DNA of 64,000 bases from Acidobacteriota bacterium (lineage in GTDB: Bacteria; Acidobacteriota; Terriglobia; Terriglobales; Acidobacteriaceae): the NCBI GenBank assembly GCA_021780415.1, contig JAJXYW010000055.1:1-64000 (forward strand). The letters are read 5' to 3'. The notes below the pieces were generated by a model. The model had not been told where the DNA came from. It did no database searches and saw nothing but the letters and a program-made list of their open reading frames with translations. Shown piece after piece: positions 27,409-36,248 of this stretch. The position numbers and the translations under genes were made by a program. Each line of letters begins with the position of its first letter. Position 1 is the first letter of the stretch.

Positions 27409-28452
27409 CTACCAGCCGTAGCGTTCGACTTCGCCGAGGAGGGCTAGTTTGCGCTCGGGCGGGAGGAAGCTGGCCTCGATGGAGTTAGCGGCGATCTCGC
27501 GGAGCTGGTCCAGAGGGAACTCGAAGGCTTGGTGGGCCAGGAGGTACTCGTCGAGGAGATTGGCGCCGAAGAAGGGTGGGTCGTCGGAGTTGAGTGTGAC
27601 CATCAGGCCGTCTTCGAAGTAGCGGCGGACGGGGTGTTCGTCCAGGGATGAACAGCAGGCGGTGCGAAGGTTGCTGGTGACATTGAGTTCGAGCGGGATC
27701 TGGCGTTCGGCGAGGACGGAGATAAGGTCCGGGTCGTGTTGCGCGCTGAGGGCGTGGCCGATGCGTTCGGCACCGATGTTGACGGCGGCCCAGATGCTCT
27801 GCGGGCCGGTGGACTCGCCGGCGTGGCAGGTGAGGCGCAGGCCGGCGGCCTTGGCTTCGGCGTAGAGTTCGCGAAAGTCCTGGGCGGGGCCGCGGGCTTC
27901 GTCGCCGCCGATCCCGATGCCGATGACGCTGGGGTACTGGTGCTGGAGTTCGGCGGCCTTGCGGAAGACGCGCGCGCATTCTTCGAGGCCGAAGTGGCGG
28001 ACGGCGTCGATGATCCAGAGCAGGGAGAGGTTGAAGTCCTGCTCGCCGCGGAGGCGTCCGCGCTCGATGGCGGCCATGACTTCGTCGACGTCGAGCCGAG
28101 CGAAGTGGTAGAGGATGCCGATGGAGATGTAGACCTCGGCGTGGCGAACGCCCTGCGCGGCGAGGTCGCGGAGCATGTTGTAGGTGATGGTCTCGTAGTC
28201 GGCGGCGGTGTGCAGGCGCTCGGTGACGGCCTTGAAGCTCATGAGGAAGCTGGGGAAATCGGTGTAGCTGTAGACCAGGCAGGCGTCGGCCAGCGTGAGC
28301 GGGTGGGGGTCGTTGCGGAGGGAGAGCTCGACGAGCGTCTCGGGCGTGATGGAGCCTTCGAGGTGCAGGTGGAGCTCGGCCTTGGGCAGACCGCGCAGCC
28401 AGACTTCGGGGTCGGGCTGGTCGGACTTTGGAATTTGCCGGGTGCGGACCAT
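27409..28452 (-). CDS. add: Adenosine deaminase family protein
   Basis: The protein is 347 residues from the ATG at 28452, where the family N-terminus begins shortly before LPKAELHLHLEGSI. Metal ligands are visible: the HLHLEG His pair, the His of LTCHAGES, and the SDDP Asp pair (MVTLNSDDPPFFG). The HAGE Glu is catalytic, and ERIGHAL carries the substrate-contact His. The family converts adenosine to inosine (or adenine to hypoxanthine) in the cytoplasm. The LQHQYPSVIGIGIGGDEARG segment is typical. An ATG 63 bases upstream would add an unconserved leader. It is the last gene of a minus-strand run. Confidence 0.93.
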   Translation of the reverse strand: MVRTRQIPKSDQPDPEVWLRGLPKAELHLHLEGSITPETLVELSLRNDPHPLTLADACLVYSYTDFPSFLMSFKAVTERLHTAADYETITYNMLRDLAAQGVRHAEVYISIGILYHFARLDVDEVMAAIERGRLRGEQDFNLSLLWIIDAVRHFGLEECARVFRKAAELQHQYPSVIGIGIGGDEARGPAQDFRELYAEAKAAGLRLTCHAGESTGPQSIWAAVNIGAERIGHALSAQHDPDLISVLAERQIPLELNVTSNLRTACCSSLDEHPVRRYFEDGLMVTLNSDDPPFFGANLLDEYLLAHQAFEFPLDQLREIAANSIEASFLPPERKLALLGEVERYGW

Positions 28453-28620
28453 CGTCCTAGTGTAGCCAATTGTGCGGCAGGGGGTGGAGAGCCGGTCATG
28501 TGGTGAAGTGACCACCGGATCGGAAGGCGATGGCGCTCTGCGTGACGACGAGTTTGCGTCACTCGGCGGTGATGAAGTTGTAGGACATCGCTAGGATTGG
28601 ATGCCCGCGGCGGAATTCGA

Positions 28621-29103
28621 TCAGACTCCGAGGCGGAGATTCTCAACCCATCGGAGTTGTTCGGGAGTGTTGGGGGTCTGCATGCCGCGCGCGTAGGAGA
28701 TGCGCCGAAAGGCGTCGTCGGCGGAGAGGCCTTCGCGGCGCAGGAGGGCGGCCAGCAGCAGGGCGGATCGTCCAATGCCTGCGCGGCAGTGCACAGCAAT
28801 ACTACGGCCCTGGAGCAGGTCGTAATGCAGCGTGTCGATGAATCGGAGAAAGGCTTCGACGGAGTCGGGAACGTCGCGGTCGGGGATGGGGAAGCTGCGG
28901 AACTGGATGCCACGGGCAGCGCACGCGGCCTCTTCGTGTTCCAGACCGAAGTCGGCTGCTTCGTCCGGCGGCAGCAGGGAGACGAGTACCTGGACGCCTT
29001 CGCGCCTGAGTGTGCGAATTTCGTCGTCAAGCCGGCTGCCTCCATGCGGCATGGGCATGATGGCAAGCTTTGCCGTGGAGTCGGTATCGATCCAATAGGC
29101 CAT
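28621..29103 (-). CDS. Dual-specificity/tyrosine phosphatase-like protein
   Basis: This 160-residue cytoplasmic protein carries the Cys-phosphatase P-loop HCRAGIGRSALLLAALL (CX5R, Cys near residue 106). A general-acid Asp candidate lies upstream in FPIPDRDVPDS. The fold order (SLLPPDEAADFGLEHEEAACAARGIQF, then P-loop, then a helical end) matches small single-domain dual-specificity phosphatases. Substrates may be phosphoproteins or small phosphates. Its start lies three bases after the permease stop, so the two form an operon; a functional link is not evident. Confidence 0.88.
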   Translation of the reverse strand: MAYWIDTDSTAKLAIMPMPHGGSRLDDEIRTLRREGVQVLVSLLPPDEAADFGLEHEEAACAARGIQFRSFPIPDRDVPDSVEAFLRFIDTLHYDLLQGRSIAVHCRAGIGRSALLLAALLRREGLSADDAFRRISYARGMQTPNTPEQLRWVENLRLGV

Positions 29104-29106
29104 GCT

Positions 29107-30663
29107 TCAGCCCTTATAGAACTCGCTGCGTTTGCGGCTGTAAAAGACGTAGATCACCAGGCCAATCGACAGCCAGACGAAGAAGCGGAGCCAGGTGATG
29201 ATCGGCAGGCCGGCCATCAGCAGAATACAGAAGAGCACGCTCAGGCTGGGGATGACGGGGCCGAAGGGCACGCGGAAGCTGCGGTGGCGGTCCGGGTCTT
29301 TGTAGCGCAGGATGATGACGCCGATCGAGACCAGAGCGAATGCGAAGAGGGTACCGATATTGGATAGGTCAGTGAGTGTTCCGATGTCGAAGAGGCCGGC
29401 GGGGATGGCGACGACGATGCCCGCTACCCACGTGGCGATGGCCGGGGTACGGTACTTGCGGCTGACTTTGGAGAAGAAGCCGGGCAGCAGGCCATCGCGG
29501 GACATGGCGAACCAGACGCGGGACTGGCCAAGCTGGAAGACGAGGATGGACGAGATCATGCCCGTGATGGCGCCGATAAGGACGAAGAGCCGAACCCAGT
29601 GGAGAGAGTGCCCGCCTGGCAGAACGGAGAGCTTCTTGAGCGCATTGACGACGGGGGCAGCGTCGTCCACCATGCTCTGCCAGGGAACGAGGCCGGTGAG
29701 GACGACAGCGACACCGATGTAGAGGACGGTGCAGACGATGAGCGTCGCAATGATGCCGATGGGGAGGTCGCGCTGCGGGTTGCGGCACTCTTCGGCGGCC
29801 GTGGAAACCGAGTCGAAACCAATGTAGGTGAAAAAGATGATGGAGCCGCCGGTGAGGATACCGGACCATCCGCTGGGAGCGAAGGGATGGTAGAGCGCGG
29901 GCTTGATGAACTGCGCCCCGGCGAAGAGGAAGATGAGGATAGCGGCGAGTTTGACCAGCACCATGATGTTGTTCGTGCGGGCAGATTCGCGGATGCCGCG
30001 CACCAGCACGACAGTGAGCAGAAGGACGATCAGGAAGGCCGGGATGTTGAAGCCGAAGTGCCAGCCGGGCTGGTAGATCCAGTTGGAACTGAGATCCTGA
30101 AGTCCACCGGGAAGGAAGGCCGGGGAGATCCATTTAGCGGTCGGATGAATGCCGAACCAGTCCATGAGGTCAACGATATGCGCGGCGAAACCAACACTGA
30201 CGCTCATGTTGGAGCCAGCGTATTCAAGGATGAGATCCCAGCCGATGATCCAGGCAATGAGTTCGCCCATGGTGGCGTAGGTATAGGTGTAGGCGGAGCC
30301 GGCGATGGGGATCATGCTGGCGAGCTCGGCGTAGCAGAGACCGGTGAGCGCGCAGATGATGGCGACCAGGACCAGCGAGAGCGCCAGCGCAGGGCCAGCT
30401 CCGGGGCGGCCAGCAAGCGCCGAGTGGTGGATGATGTAGTCGGCCACGGGCGCGTGGAGGATGGAGGTAGTGTCGAACTTTTCGCCGGCGATGGCGGTGC
30501 CGATTACCGTGAAGATTCCCGATCCGATGACAGCGCCAATCCCAAGAGCAGTGAGCGAGACGGGACCGAGGGTCTTCTTGAGCGCCGTCTCGGGCATCTC
30601 CGACTCGTGGATGAGCTTGTCAATGGACTTGGTGGCGAAGATTTGTCGTGCCAGGGTGCTCAT
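29107..30663 (-). CDS. Amino-acid permease, APC family (cationic amino-acid transporter type)
   Basis: The 518-residue protein starts with a soluble 27-residue leader (LARQIFATKSIDKLIHESEMPETALKKTL) typical of the YfnA/CAT-type APC subfamily. It then has GPVSLTALGIGAVIGSGIFTVIGTA (TM1 with the unwound GSGI segment), about 12 to 14 helices, and FFTYIGFDSVSTAAEECRNPQRDLPIGI, the conserved TM6-loop segment. It should import amino acids with protons or sodium. Substrate specificity is inferred only from subfamily style. It is cotranscribed with the downstream phosphatase gene, judged by the three-base gap. Confidence 0.92.
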   Translation of the reverse strand: MSTLARQIFATKSIDKLIHESEMPETALKKTLGPVSLTALGIGAVIGSGIFTVIGTAIAGEKFDTTSILHAPVADYIIHHSALAGRPGAGPALALSLVLVAIICALTGLCYAELASMIPIAGSAYTYTYATMGELIAWIIGWDLILEYAGSNMSVSVGFAAHIVDLMDWFGIHPTAKWISPAFLPGGLQDLSSNWIYQPGWHFGFNIPAFLIVLLLTVVLVRGIRESARTNNIMVLVKLAAILIFLFAGAQFIKPALYHPFAPSGWSGILTGGSIIFFTYIGFDSVSTAAEECRNPQRDLPIGIIATLIVCTVLYIGVAVVLTGLVPWQSMVDDAAPVVNALKKLSVLPGGHSLHWVRLFVLIGAITGMISSILVFQLGQSRVWFAMSRDGLLPGFFSKVSRKYRTPAIATWVAGIVVAIPAGLFDIGTLTDLSNIGTLFAFALVSIGVIILRYKDPDRHRSFRVPFGPVIPSLSVLFCILLMAGLPIITWLRFFVWLSIGLVIYVFYSRKRSEFYKG

Positions 30664-30760
30664 GCCTCGTCGTGAAAGATGATTCGATTAGCAACGATTG
30701 TAAGCGGGAGAAGGCTGGCTGGCGAGGGGGCGACGGATTCGATGGAAGGATCATGAAGAA

Positions 30761-30794
30761 CAACGGCGAACGGAGGCTTCTCCGCTCGCCGTTG
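30761..30794 (-). terminator. Hairpin terminator after the small basic protein gene
   Basis: CAACGGCGA-A-CGGAG (30761-30775), loop GCTT, CTCCG-C-TCGCCGTTG (30780-30794) form a 14-pair stem with one mismatch. On the minus strand it is followed by TTCTTC. It lies 18 bases downstream of the stop codon at 30812 and in front of the permease gene. Confidence 0.65.
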
Positions 30795-30811
30795 GGTGAG
30801 GATCGCGTGCG

Positions 30812-30967
30812 TTAGCGTTTGGACTGGCCGCGAGCTGCCTTCTTGATCTTGGCCTTGTTCTCGCCACGGGCTCCGGTGCGGGGAGCCTTGGGAGCAGCAG
30901 CTTTGCGTGCGGCGCGTTTGACCTTCTTGCGCTCGATTTTATCGGTGATGCTGGAGGTATCTGCCAT
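30812..30967 (-). CDS. Small basic protein (51 residues), unknown function
   Basis: The minus-strand ATG at 30967 is preceded by a purine-rich GAGAGAGAAG ribosome-binding stretch. The product is MADTSSITDKIERKKVKRAA, then about 31 residues rich in Lys, Arg and Ala (RKAAAPKAPRTGARGENKAKIKKAARGQSKR). It is very basic and probably binds nucleic acid or ribosomes. It has its own terminator hairpin (30761-30794) and lies just downstream of the helicase gene. Coding is supported by the ribosome-binding site, codon use and terminator, not by a recognised family. Confidence 0.6.
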   Translation of the reverse strand: MADTSSITDKIERKKVKRAARKAAAPKAPRTGARGENKAKIKKAARGQSKR

Positions 30968-31033
30968 GCTGTGTCTTCTCTCTCTACTCGAATATGTGTT
31001 CGGCGCCGCCGGCCTACAGGCGAGCAGGCTCAG

Positions 31034-33910
31034 TTAGAGCCGTTCGAGCTGGGCGAACTTCTCGACCAGCTTCTTCATGCCGTGACTCCTAAATTGTACG
31101 GTAAGCTTGGCATCTTCGCCGTCTCCTTCTCGAGCGAAGATGATGCCTTCGCCATACTTCGGGTGGCGAACCCTCGCCCCTTTGCCGAGACCGGTACGGC
31201 CGGTGGGCGCAGAAACTTCCATGCGTGGCCTGGACGCGAAGCCCGCCGACGCACCTTTGCCGAAGGTTCCGCTTTTGCCGAAGAAGGCGGCGGTATTGTC
31301 CAGCGGGCCGCTGCCAGTGCCGCGTTTGACGGCGCCAAAACGCTGCGCTGCGTAGGATTTTGGACCGCTGCCGGTGTCCTGCGACTCGTCTTCGTAGGAG
31401 TAGTGGCGTTCGCTGCCGAAGTCGTCGCCGCCCGCGATGCGCTTGCTGCGCTGTGGATAGGGCGTTGCGTAGGCGCCGCCGTAGCTGGCGGGGGAGAGGT
31501 CTTCGATCAGCCGCGAGGGCACCTCTTCGAGGAAGCGCGAGGGCATCGAAGACTCGGGGCTGTCGTTGCCATAGCGGCGGCGATAGCGTGCGCGCGTCAT
31601 GATGAGAGTGTCCATGGCGCGCGTCATGCCGACGTAGCAGAGGCGGCGCTCCTCTTCCATCTGCGTTGGGTCTTGCAGCGTGCGCGAGTGCGGGAAGAGG
31701 CCTTCTTCCATTCCCGCCAGAAAGACCAGCGGAAACTCGAGCCCCTTCGCGGCGTGCAGGGTCATCAGCGTGACGCGAGCCTCGGCCGAGTAGGAGTCGG
31801 CATCGGAGACCAGCGCCGCGTGGTCGAGAAATTCGGAGAGCGTTTCGCCGCGTGAGGTCGCGTCCTGCGCGGCGTTTGCGAGTTCCTTGAGATTCTCGAT
31901 GCGGGAGAAGCTCTCCGGCGTGGCTTCGTCTTCGAGGGCACGAATGTAGCCGGAACGATCGTTGAGGAACTTGATGAGCTCAGGGAGGGTTGCGGGGCTG
32001 CCGGGTTTGCGGAAGGCACGTGCATCCGCCTCATTGGCGGCGTCGTGATCACCCGCCTGGGCTGTGACGATGCGGTCGAGGCGCTCCTTCGCTGCGTCAA
32101 AGGCACTCTGTTTGAGCGGAACCGGGGCGAAGGGATTGATGCTGACGGCGGCGGCGGGCGGCTCTTCGATGTGCGCATTTTCCGGGGCGATCGTGCTGAT
32201 CTCCTCGCTGGGGCCGAAGTCGAAGTCGAAGTTGAAGCTGGTGTCGAAGTCCGTGCCCGCGTCGTTGGCCGCGATGGAAAGTGGGGGCTGCTCGTCTGGT
32301 TGCTCGTTTGCGGCAAAGCCAAAGTCGAAGTTCGCGGCATTGTCGTCGGCAGACGGTCCAAGGCTGATGGTTGCGTCGTCGTCGAACTCGTTGCCAGTCA
32401 ATATGTTGGCGTCGGCCTCGATAGCGACATCGCTGCTCAGGCTGGCGGCGAAGTCGGGGCCGAGCATCGCGCGGGCATCCTCGATGAGCTTGCGGAAGTT
32501 GCTGAGGGCAGCGAGCGCGCGGGCCGGGAGCAGCTTTTCATCGACGGCGCGGGCGATAGCGTCCCAGGAGCTCATTCCGGTGGTAAGCGCAATCCGCTCA
32601 AGGGTTTCCATGGTGGTTTTGCCGACGCCGCGCGGCGGAGAGTTCACCACGCGGCCCAGGGCGATGGAGTCGTGCGGGTTCTGCACCAGCTTGAGGTAGC
32701 TGAGGATGTCCTTGACCTCGGCGCGGTCGTAAAAGCTGAAGCCGCCGACCATGTGGTACTTGATTTGATAGCGGCGCAGAGCCTCTTCGACCAGTCGCGA
32801 CTGCGAGTTGGTGCGGTAAAGAACGGCACAGCGCGGAGTTTCGGCCGGATTGTCGGTGCCGGCGGCGACGTCCCGGAAGTATTTGGCAATGCGGTCGGCG
32901 ATGAAGAGGGCTTCGTTTTCGCCGTCAGGCGCCTCGTAGTAGCCGATGAGCGAGCCACCCTCGCGGGTGGTGAAGAGGTTTTTGCCCTTTCGCTGCGTGT
33001 TCTGGGCCACAACGGCGCTGGCGCCTTCGAGGATGATCTGCGTGGAGCGGTAGTTCTGCTCCAGCCGGATGGTGCGGGCTTTAGGGAAATCCTTCTCAAA
33101 CTCAAGGATATTGCGGATATCCGCGCCTCGCCAGGAGTAGATGGACTGATCTTCATCGCCGACGACGCAGACGTTGCCGTGTTTGCCGAGCAGCTTCATT
33201 AGCTCGTACTGGGGGCGGTTGGTGTCCTGATATTCGTCGATTAAGAGGTATTTGTAGCGACGGTTGTAACGCTCACGGACCTCGCTGGAGGACTTCAACA
33301 GGCGCACGGTTTCGAGCAGTAAGTCGTCGAAATCCAATGCGTTAGCCTTCGCCAGCTCCTTCTTGTAGATCTCGAAGATGTGGGCGATCTTCTCTTCCAT
33401 GGGGTTGGTGCTGGCGAGAAAGTACTCCTGGGGGTCGATCATGTGGTTCTTGGCCCAGGAGATGCGGCCGAGGGCTACGCGGGGCTTAAGTGCTTTGTCG
33501 TCAAGAGATAGGCGCTTCAGGGCCTGTTTGACGACGGCTTGCTGGTCGGTCTCGTCGTAGATGGCGAAGCTGCGGGTAAGTCCTGTATTGCCAACACGCA
33601 GGGCCTCGATATCGCGGCGGAGGACGCGCACGCAGAAGCTGTGGAAGGTGGCGATGGTGGGTTGCGCGAGGGTGCTGTGGCCGAGGATCTTTTCGACGCG
33701 CTCGCCCATCTCTTTGGCGGCCTTGTTGGTGAAGGTGACGGCCAGGATGTTGTCGGGGGAGACGCCGCGCTCTTCGATGAGGTACGCGATGCGGTGAGTG
33801 ATGACGCGGGTTTTACCGCTTCCGGCGCCGGCGAGCAGAAGCACGGGGCCGTCCACGGCGAGGATTCCCTCGCGCTGCTGGGGGTTCATGTTTGCGAGTA
33901 GATCGGCCAC
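31034..33910 (-). CDS. pcrA: ATP-dependent DNA helicase UvrD/PcrA with acidic insertion
   Basis: This superfamily 1A helicase acts in nucleotide excision and mismatch repair. Motifs are complete: LAGAGSGKTRVITHRIAYLI (Walker A), AVTFTNKAAKEM, DEYQDTN (Walker B), VGDEDQSIYSWRGA, EQNYRS, and TLHAAKGLEFPLVFLAGMEEGLFPH. The C-terminal GARVRHPKYGEGIIFAREGDGEDAKLTVQF is the Tudor-like RNA-polymerase-binding domain. At 958 residues it is about 200 longer than typical PcrA. Residues about 505-635 (32008-32398) are an acidic, FDF-rich insertion in the 2B region. The start follows family practice. Confidence 0.95.
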   Translation of the reverse strand: MADLLANMNPQQREGILAVDGPVLLLAGAGSGKTRVITHRIAYLIEERGVSPDNILAVTFTNKAAKEMGERVEKILGHSTLAQPTIATFHSFCVRVLRRDIEALRVGNTGLTRSFAIYDETDQQAVVKQALKRLSLDDKALKPRVALGRISWAKNHMIDPQEYFLASTNPMEEKIAHIFEIYKKELAKANALDFDDLLLETVRLLKSSSEVRERYNRRYKYLLIDEYQDTNRPQYELMKLLGKHGNVCVVGDEDQSIYSWRGADIRNILEFEKDFPKARTIRLEQNYRSTQIILEGASAVVAQNTQRKGKNLFTTREGGSLIGYYEAPDGENEALFIADRIAKYFRDVAAGTDNPAETPRCAVLYRTNSQSRLVEEALRRYQIKYHMVGGFSFYDRAEVKDILSYLKLVQNPHDSIALGRVVNSPPRGVGKTTMETLERIALTTGMSSWDAIARAVDEKLLPARALAALSNFRKLIEDARAMLGPDFAASLSSDVAIEADANILTGNEFDDDATISLGPSADDNAANFDFGFAANEQPDEQPPLSIAANDAGTDFDTSFNFDFDFGPSEEISTIAPENAHIEEPPAAAVSINPFAPVPLKQSAFDAAKERLDRIVTAQAGDHDAANEADARAFRKPGSPATLPELIKFLNDRSGYIRALEDEATPESFSRIENLKELANAAQDATSRGETLSEFLDHAALVSDADSYSAEARVTLMTLHAAKGLEFPLVFLAGMEEGLFPHSRTLQDPTQMEEERRLCYVGMTRAMDTLIMTRARYRRRYGNDSPESSMPSRFLEEVPSRLIEDLSPASYGGAYATPYPQRSKRIAGGDDFGSERHYSYEDESQDTGSGPKSYAAQRFGAVKRGTGSGPLDNTAAFFGKSGTFGKGASAGFASRPRMEVSAPTGRTGLGKGARVRHPKYGEGIIFAREGDGEDAKLTVQFRSHGMKKLVEKFAQLERL

Positions 33911-34092
33911 AGGCTCTATTCTATCGGGCTGGGGTGGAGGCGTTTTCCGCGTGAGTTTCAGAGCACTCTCAACGCAATGTTGGGCTGCGCGAGAACACTC
34001 TCAGCACGGTTCTGGGATGAGGGTGCTGCCGGCCTCTCGATTGCGCGGCAAAAGCGCTGCTCCGGTCGAGAGGTCAGCCTGGTCGCGACGGG

Positions 34093-34938
34093 TCAGGCGC
34101 GGGGTTGGTTGCGTTCGTGCCAGAGGATCTGACGGAGGATGCCCATCAGGGTTTCGGCCTGGCGGTGGGTCATGCCCTCGCGGTGGGAGGCGCCGAGCTG
34201 CTGGATGAGCTGGCGGACCAGCGGCTCGGAGGCGTTGGCCGGGAAGCGACGGGTGTAGCCGGTGGCGTGGAGGACGTCGAGGAGGAGTTGGGTGAGGCGC
34301 TCGCGGTCTTCGGCGGTGGAGAGGGCTTCGTGGAGGGGTGGAATTTCGATGGAGGATTCGAGGCCGCCACGGGTGAGATCGTAGAGGCAGACGGCGACGG
34401 ATTGGCCGAGGTTCATGGAGAGGTGGCGCTCACCCTCCGGGGCATACATGGGGATGGTGGTGAGGAGCGTGGCGTGGGAGAGCTGGTCGTTCGTGAGGCC
34501 GGTCTTTTCGGAGCCGAAGAGCAGAGCGACTCTGGTGAGTTGCTGGGGATTGTCGCCAGCCGATGTCTCAGTGGTGAGGGATGGGGCATCCGGAGTGTTC
34601 ATGGCGGCGAGGATGAGGGGGGTGGCCTGCTGCAGAGGGAGGATGGGGTGCTTGAGCTGGCGCTCGCCGATGGCGGTGGTGGCGACGATGAGGGTGCAGT
34701 CGGCGATGGCGGCGGCGAGGGTATCGAAGCGGCGGGCATTGCGCATGACGTCGGCGGCGGCGACGGCGGACTTGGCTTCGAGTTGCGCGGCTTCAAATGG
34801 CGCGGCGAAGTCGTTGGCGATGCGGAGGTCGGAGAAGCCGAAGTCCTGCATGGCGCGTGCCGCTGCGCCGATGTTCGAGGGGTTGCGCGCGCCGACGAGG
34901 ACGATACTGAGGCGGGAGCGGGCGGCGGTGGAGACCAT
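34093..34938 (-). CDS. TrmJ-like SpoU/TrmH-family RNA 2'-O-methyltransferase
   Basis: The 281-residue protein has the SPOUT-fold motifs: LSIVLVGARNPSNIGAAARAMQDFG (motif 1, with Asn and Arg), ALLFGSEKTGLTNDQL (motif 2), and MNLGQSVAVCLYDLTR (motif 3, knot). The C-terminal helical extension (TQLLLDVLHATGY, ETLMGILRQILWHERN) matches TrmJ, which methylates position 32 of tRNAs. Between residues about 114 and 131 is an extra loop (NTPDAPSLTTETSAGDNPQQ) encoded by a repeat element at 34562-34595. No clear ribosome-binding site precedes the ATG. Confidence 0.88.
   Translation of the reverse strand: MVSTAARSRLSIVLVGARNPSNIGAAARAMQDFGFSDLRIANDFAAPFEAAQLEAKSAVAAADVMRNARRFDTLAAAIADCTLIVATTAIGERQLKHPILPLQQATPLILAAMNTPDAPSLTTETSAGDNPQQLTRVALLFGSEKTGLTNDQLSHATLLTTIPMYAPEGERHLSMNLGQSVAVCLYDLTRGGLESSIEIPPLHEALSTAEDRERLTQLLLDVLHATGYTRRFPANASEPLVRQLIQQLGASHREGMTHRQAETLMGILRQILWHERNQPRA
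34562..34595. repeat. Repeat element inside the trmJ-like gene (TGTCTC...ATGGGGCATCCGGAG)
   Basis: GATGTCTCAGTGGTGAGGGA then TGGGGCATCCGGAG has the same layout as 11298-11331 in mnmG and 9046-9068 between genes. The insertion keeps the reading frame and lies in a loop upstream of the RVALLFGSEKTG motif. Confidence 0.6.
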
Positions 34939-35117
34939 AAAGCAGAGTGTAGAGGATTGAAGGCAGAGGATCGTGAGAATCGCGGCGTGGGTCGGGGCTC
35001 ACGTTGTCATTCAGGGCTCAGCGAAGAGCCCCGGTAGTTGCCCTGGCCCACGGAACACATCCCCGCGGCTCCCGTGCATTTATAGTCATCCTGTAGCCTC
35101 GGGAGACCAGCATCCCC

Positions 35118-36248
35118 ATGCAGCGCAAGCGCATCATCCTGGTGATCATCGCAGTGGTCGTTGTCCTTGCCGCGATCCTCGCCTACGTCCTCTCGCACCG
35201 CGCCACCCCACTCGCCTACTCGGGCACCATCGAGACCCGCGAGATCCAGATCGGCTCCAAGATCGGCGGCCGCGTCACCGCCGTCTTCGTCGAGGAGGGC
35301 CAGCGCATCTCCGCCAACGCCCCGCTGGTCACGTTCGACGCGCCCGAGTTGCAGGCCCAGCGCGATCAGGCTGCGGCCACCGTCCTCCAGGCCCAGGCCG
35401 ACTACAACCGCCTCCAGCGCGGCAACCGTCCCCAGGAGATCGCCCAGGCCGACGCCACCCTCCGCGAAAACAAGGCCCTCTACGACGAAGCCCTCAACGG
35501 CCCCCGCCCGCAGGACATCGCCCAGGCCCGCGCCGACTACGCCGCCGCCCGCGCCAACTCCCTTGATGCCGCCGCGACCTACGAACGCATGAAGCCGCTG
35601 GCCGCAAAAGACATCATCTCCCGGCAGCAGTTCGACTCCTACACCGCCCAGCGCGACAACACCGCCCAGCTCGCCAGATCCGCCCGCGAGCACCTCGCCC
35701 TGCTCAAAGCCGGCACCCGTGCCGAAGACATTCAGGCCGCACGCAACCGCTATCAGCAGGCCCTCGCCGCCGACAAGCTCATGCACCAGGGCTTCCGCCG
35801 CCAGGACATCCTCGCCGGCAAAGGCCGCCTCGCCCAGGCCCTCGCCCATGTCGCCGAGCTCGACGCCAGCCTCCGCGAAGCCCACCTCGTCTCCCCCGCC
35901 AACGCCACCGTCGAGACCGTCAGCGTCCGCCCCGGCGACCTCGTCCCGGCCAACCAGATCGTCATCACCCTGCTCGAATCGTCGCAGCTCTGGGTCAAGG
36001 TCTACGTACCCGAAACCGACCTCAGCCGCCTGAAGGTCGGCCAGGCCGCCACCGTCACGGTTGACTCCCTTGGCGGCCGCCACTTCACCGGTTCCATCCA
36101 GGAGATCGCCTCCGCAGCCGAGTTCCTCCCCCGCAACGTACAGACCCGCGACGACCGCGAGCACGAAGTCTTCGGCGTCAAGGTCCACGTCGACAACCCT
36201 GACGACATCCTCAAATCCGGCATGGCCGCCACGGTAACCCTGAAATGA
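35118..36248 (+). CDS. HlyD-family membrane fusion protein of an ABC exporter
   Basis: The 376-residue protein has an N-terminal membrane helix (RIILVIIAVVVVLAAILAYVL), a lipoyl-like half (GTIETREIQIGSKIGGRVTAVFVEEGQRISANAPLVTFD), a long coiled-coil hairpin rich in Ala/Gln (residues about 75-240), the second lipoyl half (AHLVSPANATVETVSVRPGDLVPANQIVITLLE) and a beta-barrel (LWVKVYVPETDLSRLKVGQAATVTVDS). It is the periplasmic adaptor (YbhG-like). Its stop overlaps the ATPase start by four bases. The substrate is unknown; YbhFSR-type systems export drugs or small toxic compounds. Confidence 0.93.
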   Translation: MQRKRIILVIIAVVVVLAAILAYVLSHRATPLAYSGTIETREIQIGSKIGGRVTAVFVEEGQRISANAPLVTFDAPELQAQRDQAAATVLQAQADYNRLQRGNRPQEIAQADATLRENKALYDEALNGPRPQDIAQARADYAAARANSLDAAATYERMKPLAAKDIISRQQFDSYTAQRDNTAQLARSAREHLALLKAGTRAEDIQAARNRYQQALAADKLMHQGFRRQDILAGKGRLAQALAHVAELDASLREAHLVSPANATVETVSVRPGDLVPANQIVITLLESSQLWVKVYVPETDLSRLKVGQAATVTVDSLGGRHFTGSIQEIASAAEFLPRNVQTRDDREHEVFGVKVHVDNPDDILKSGMAATVTLK

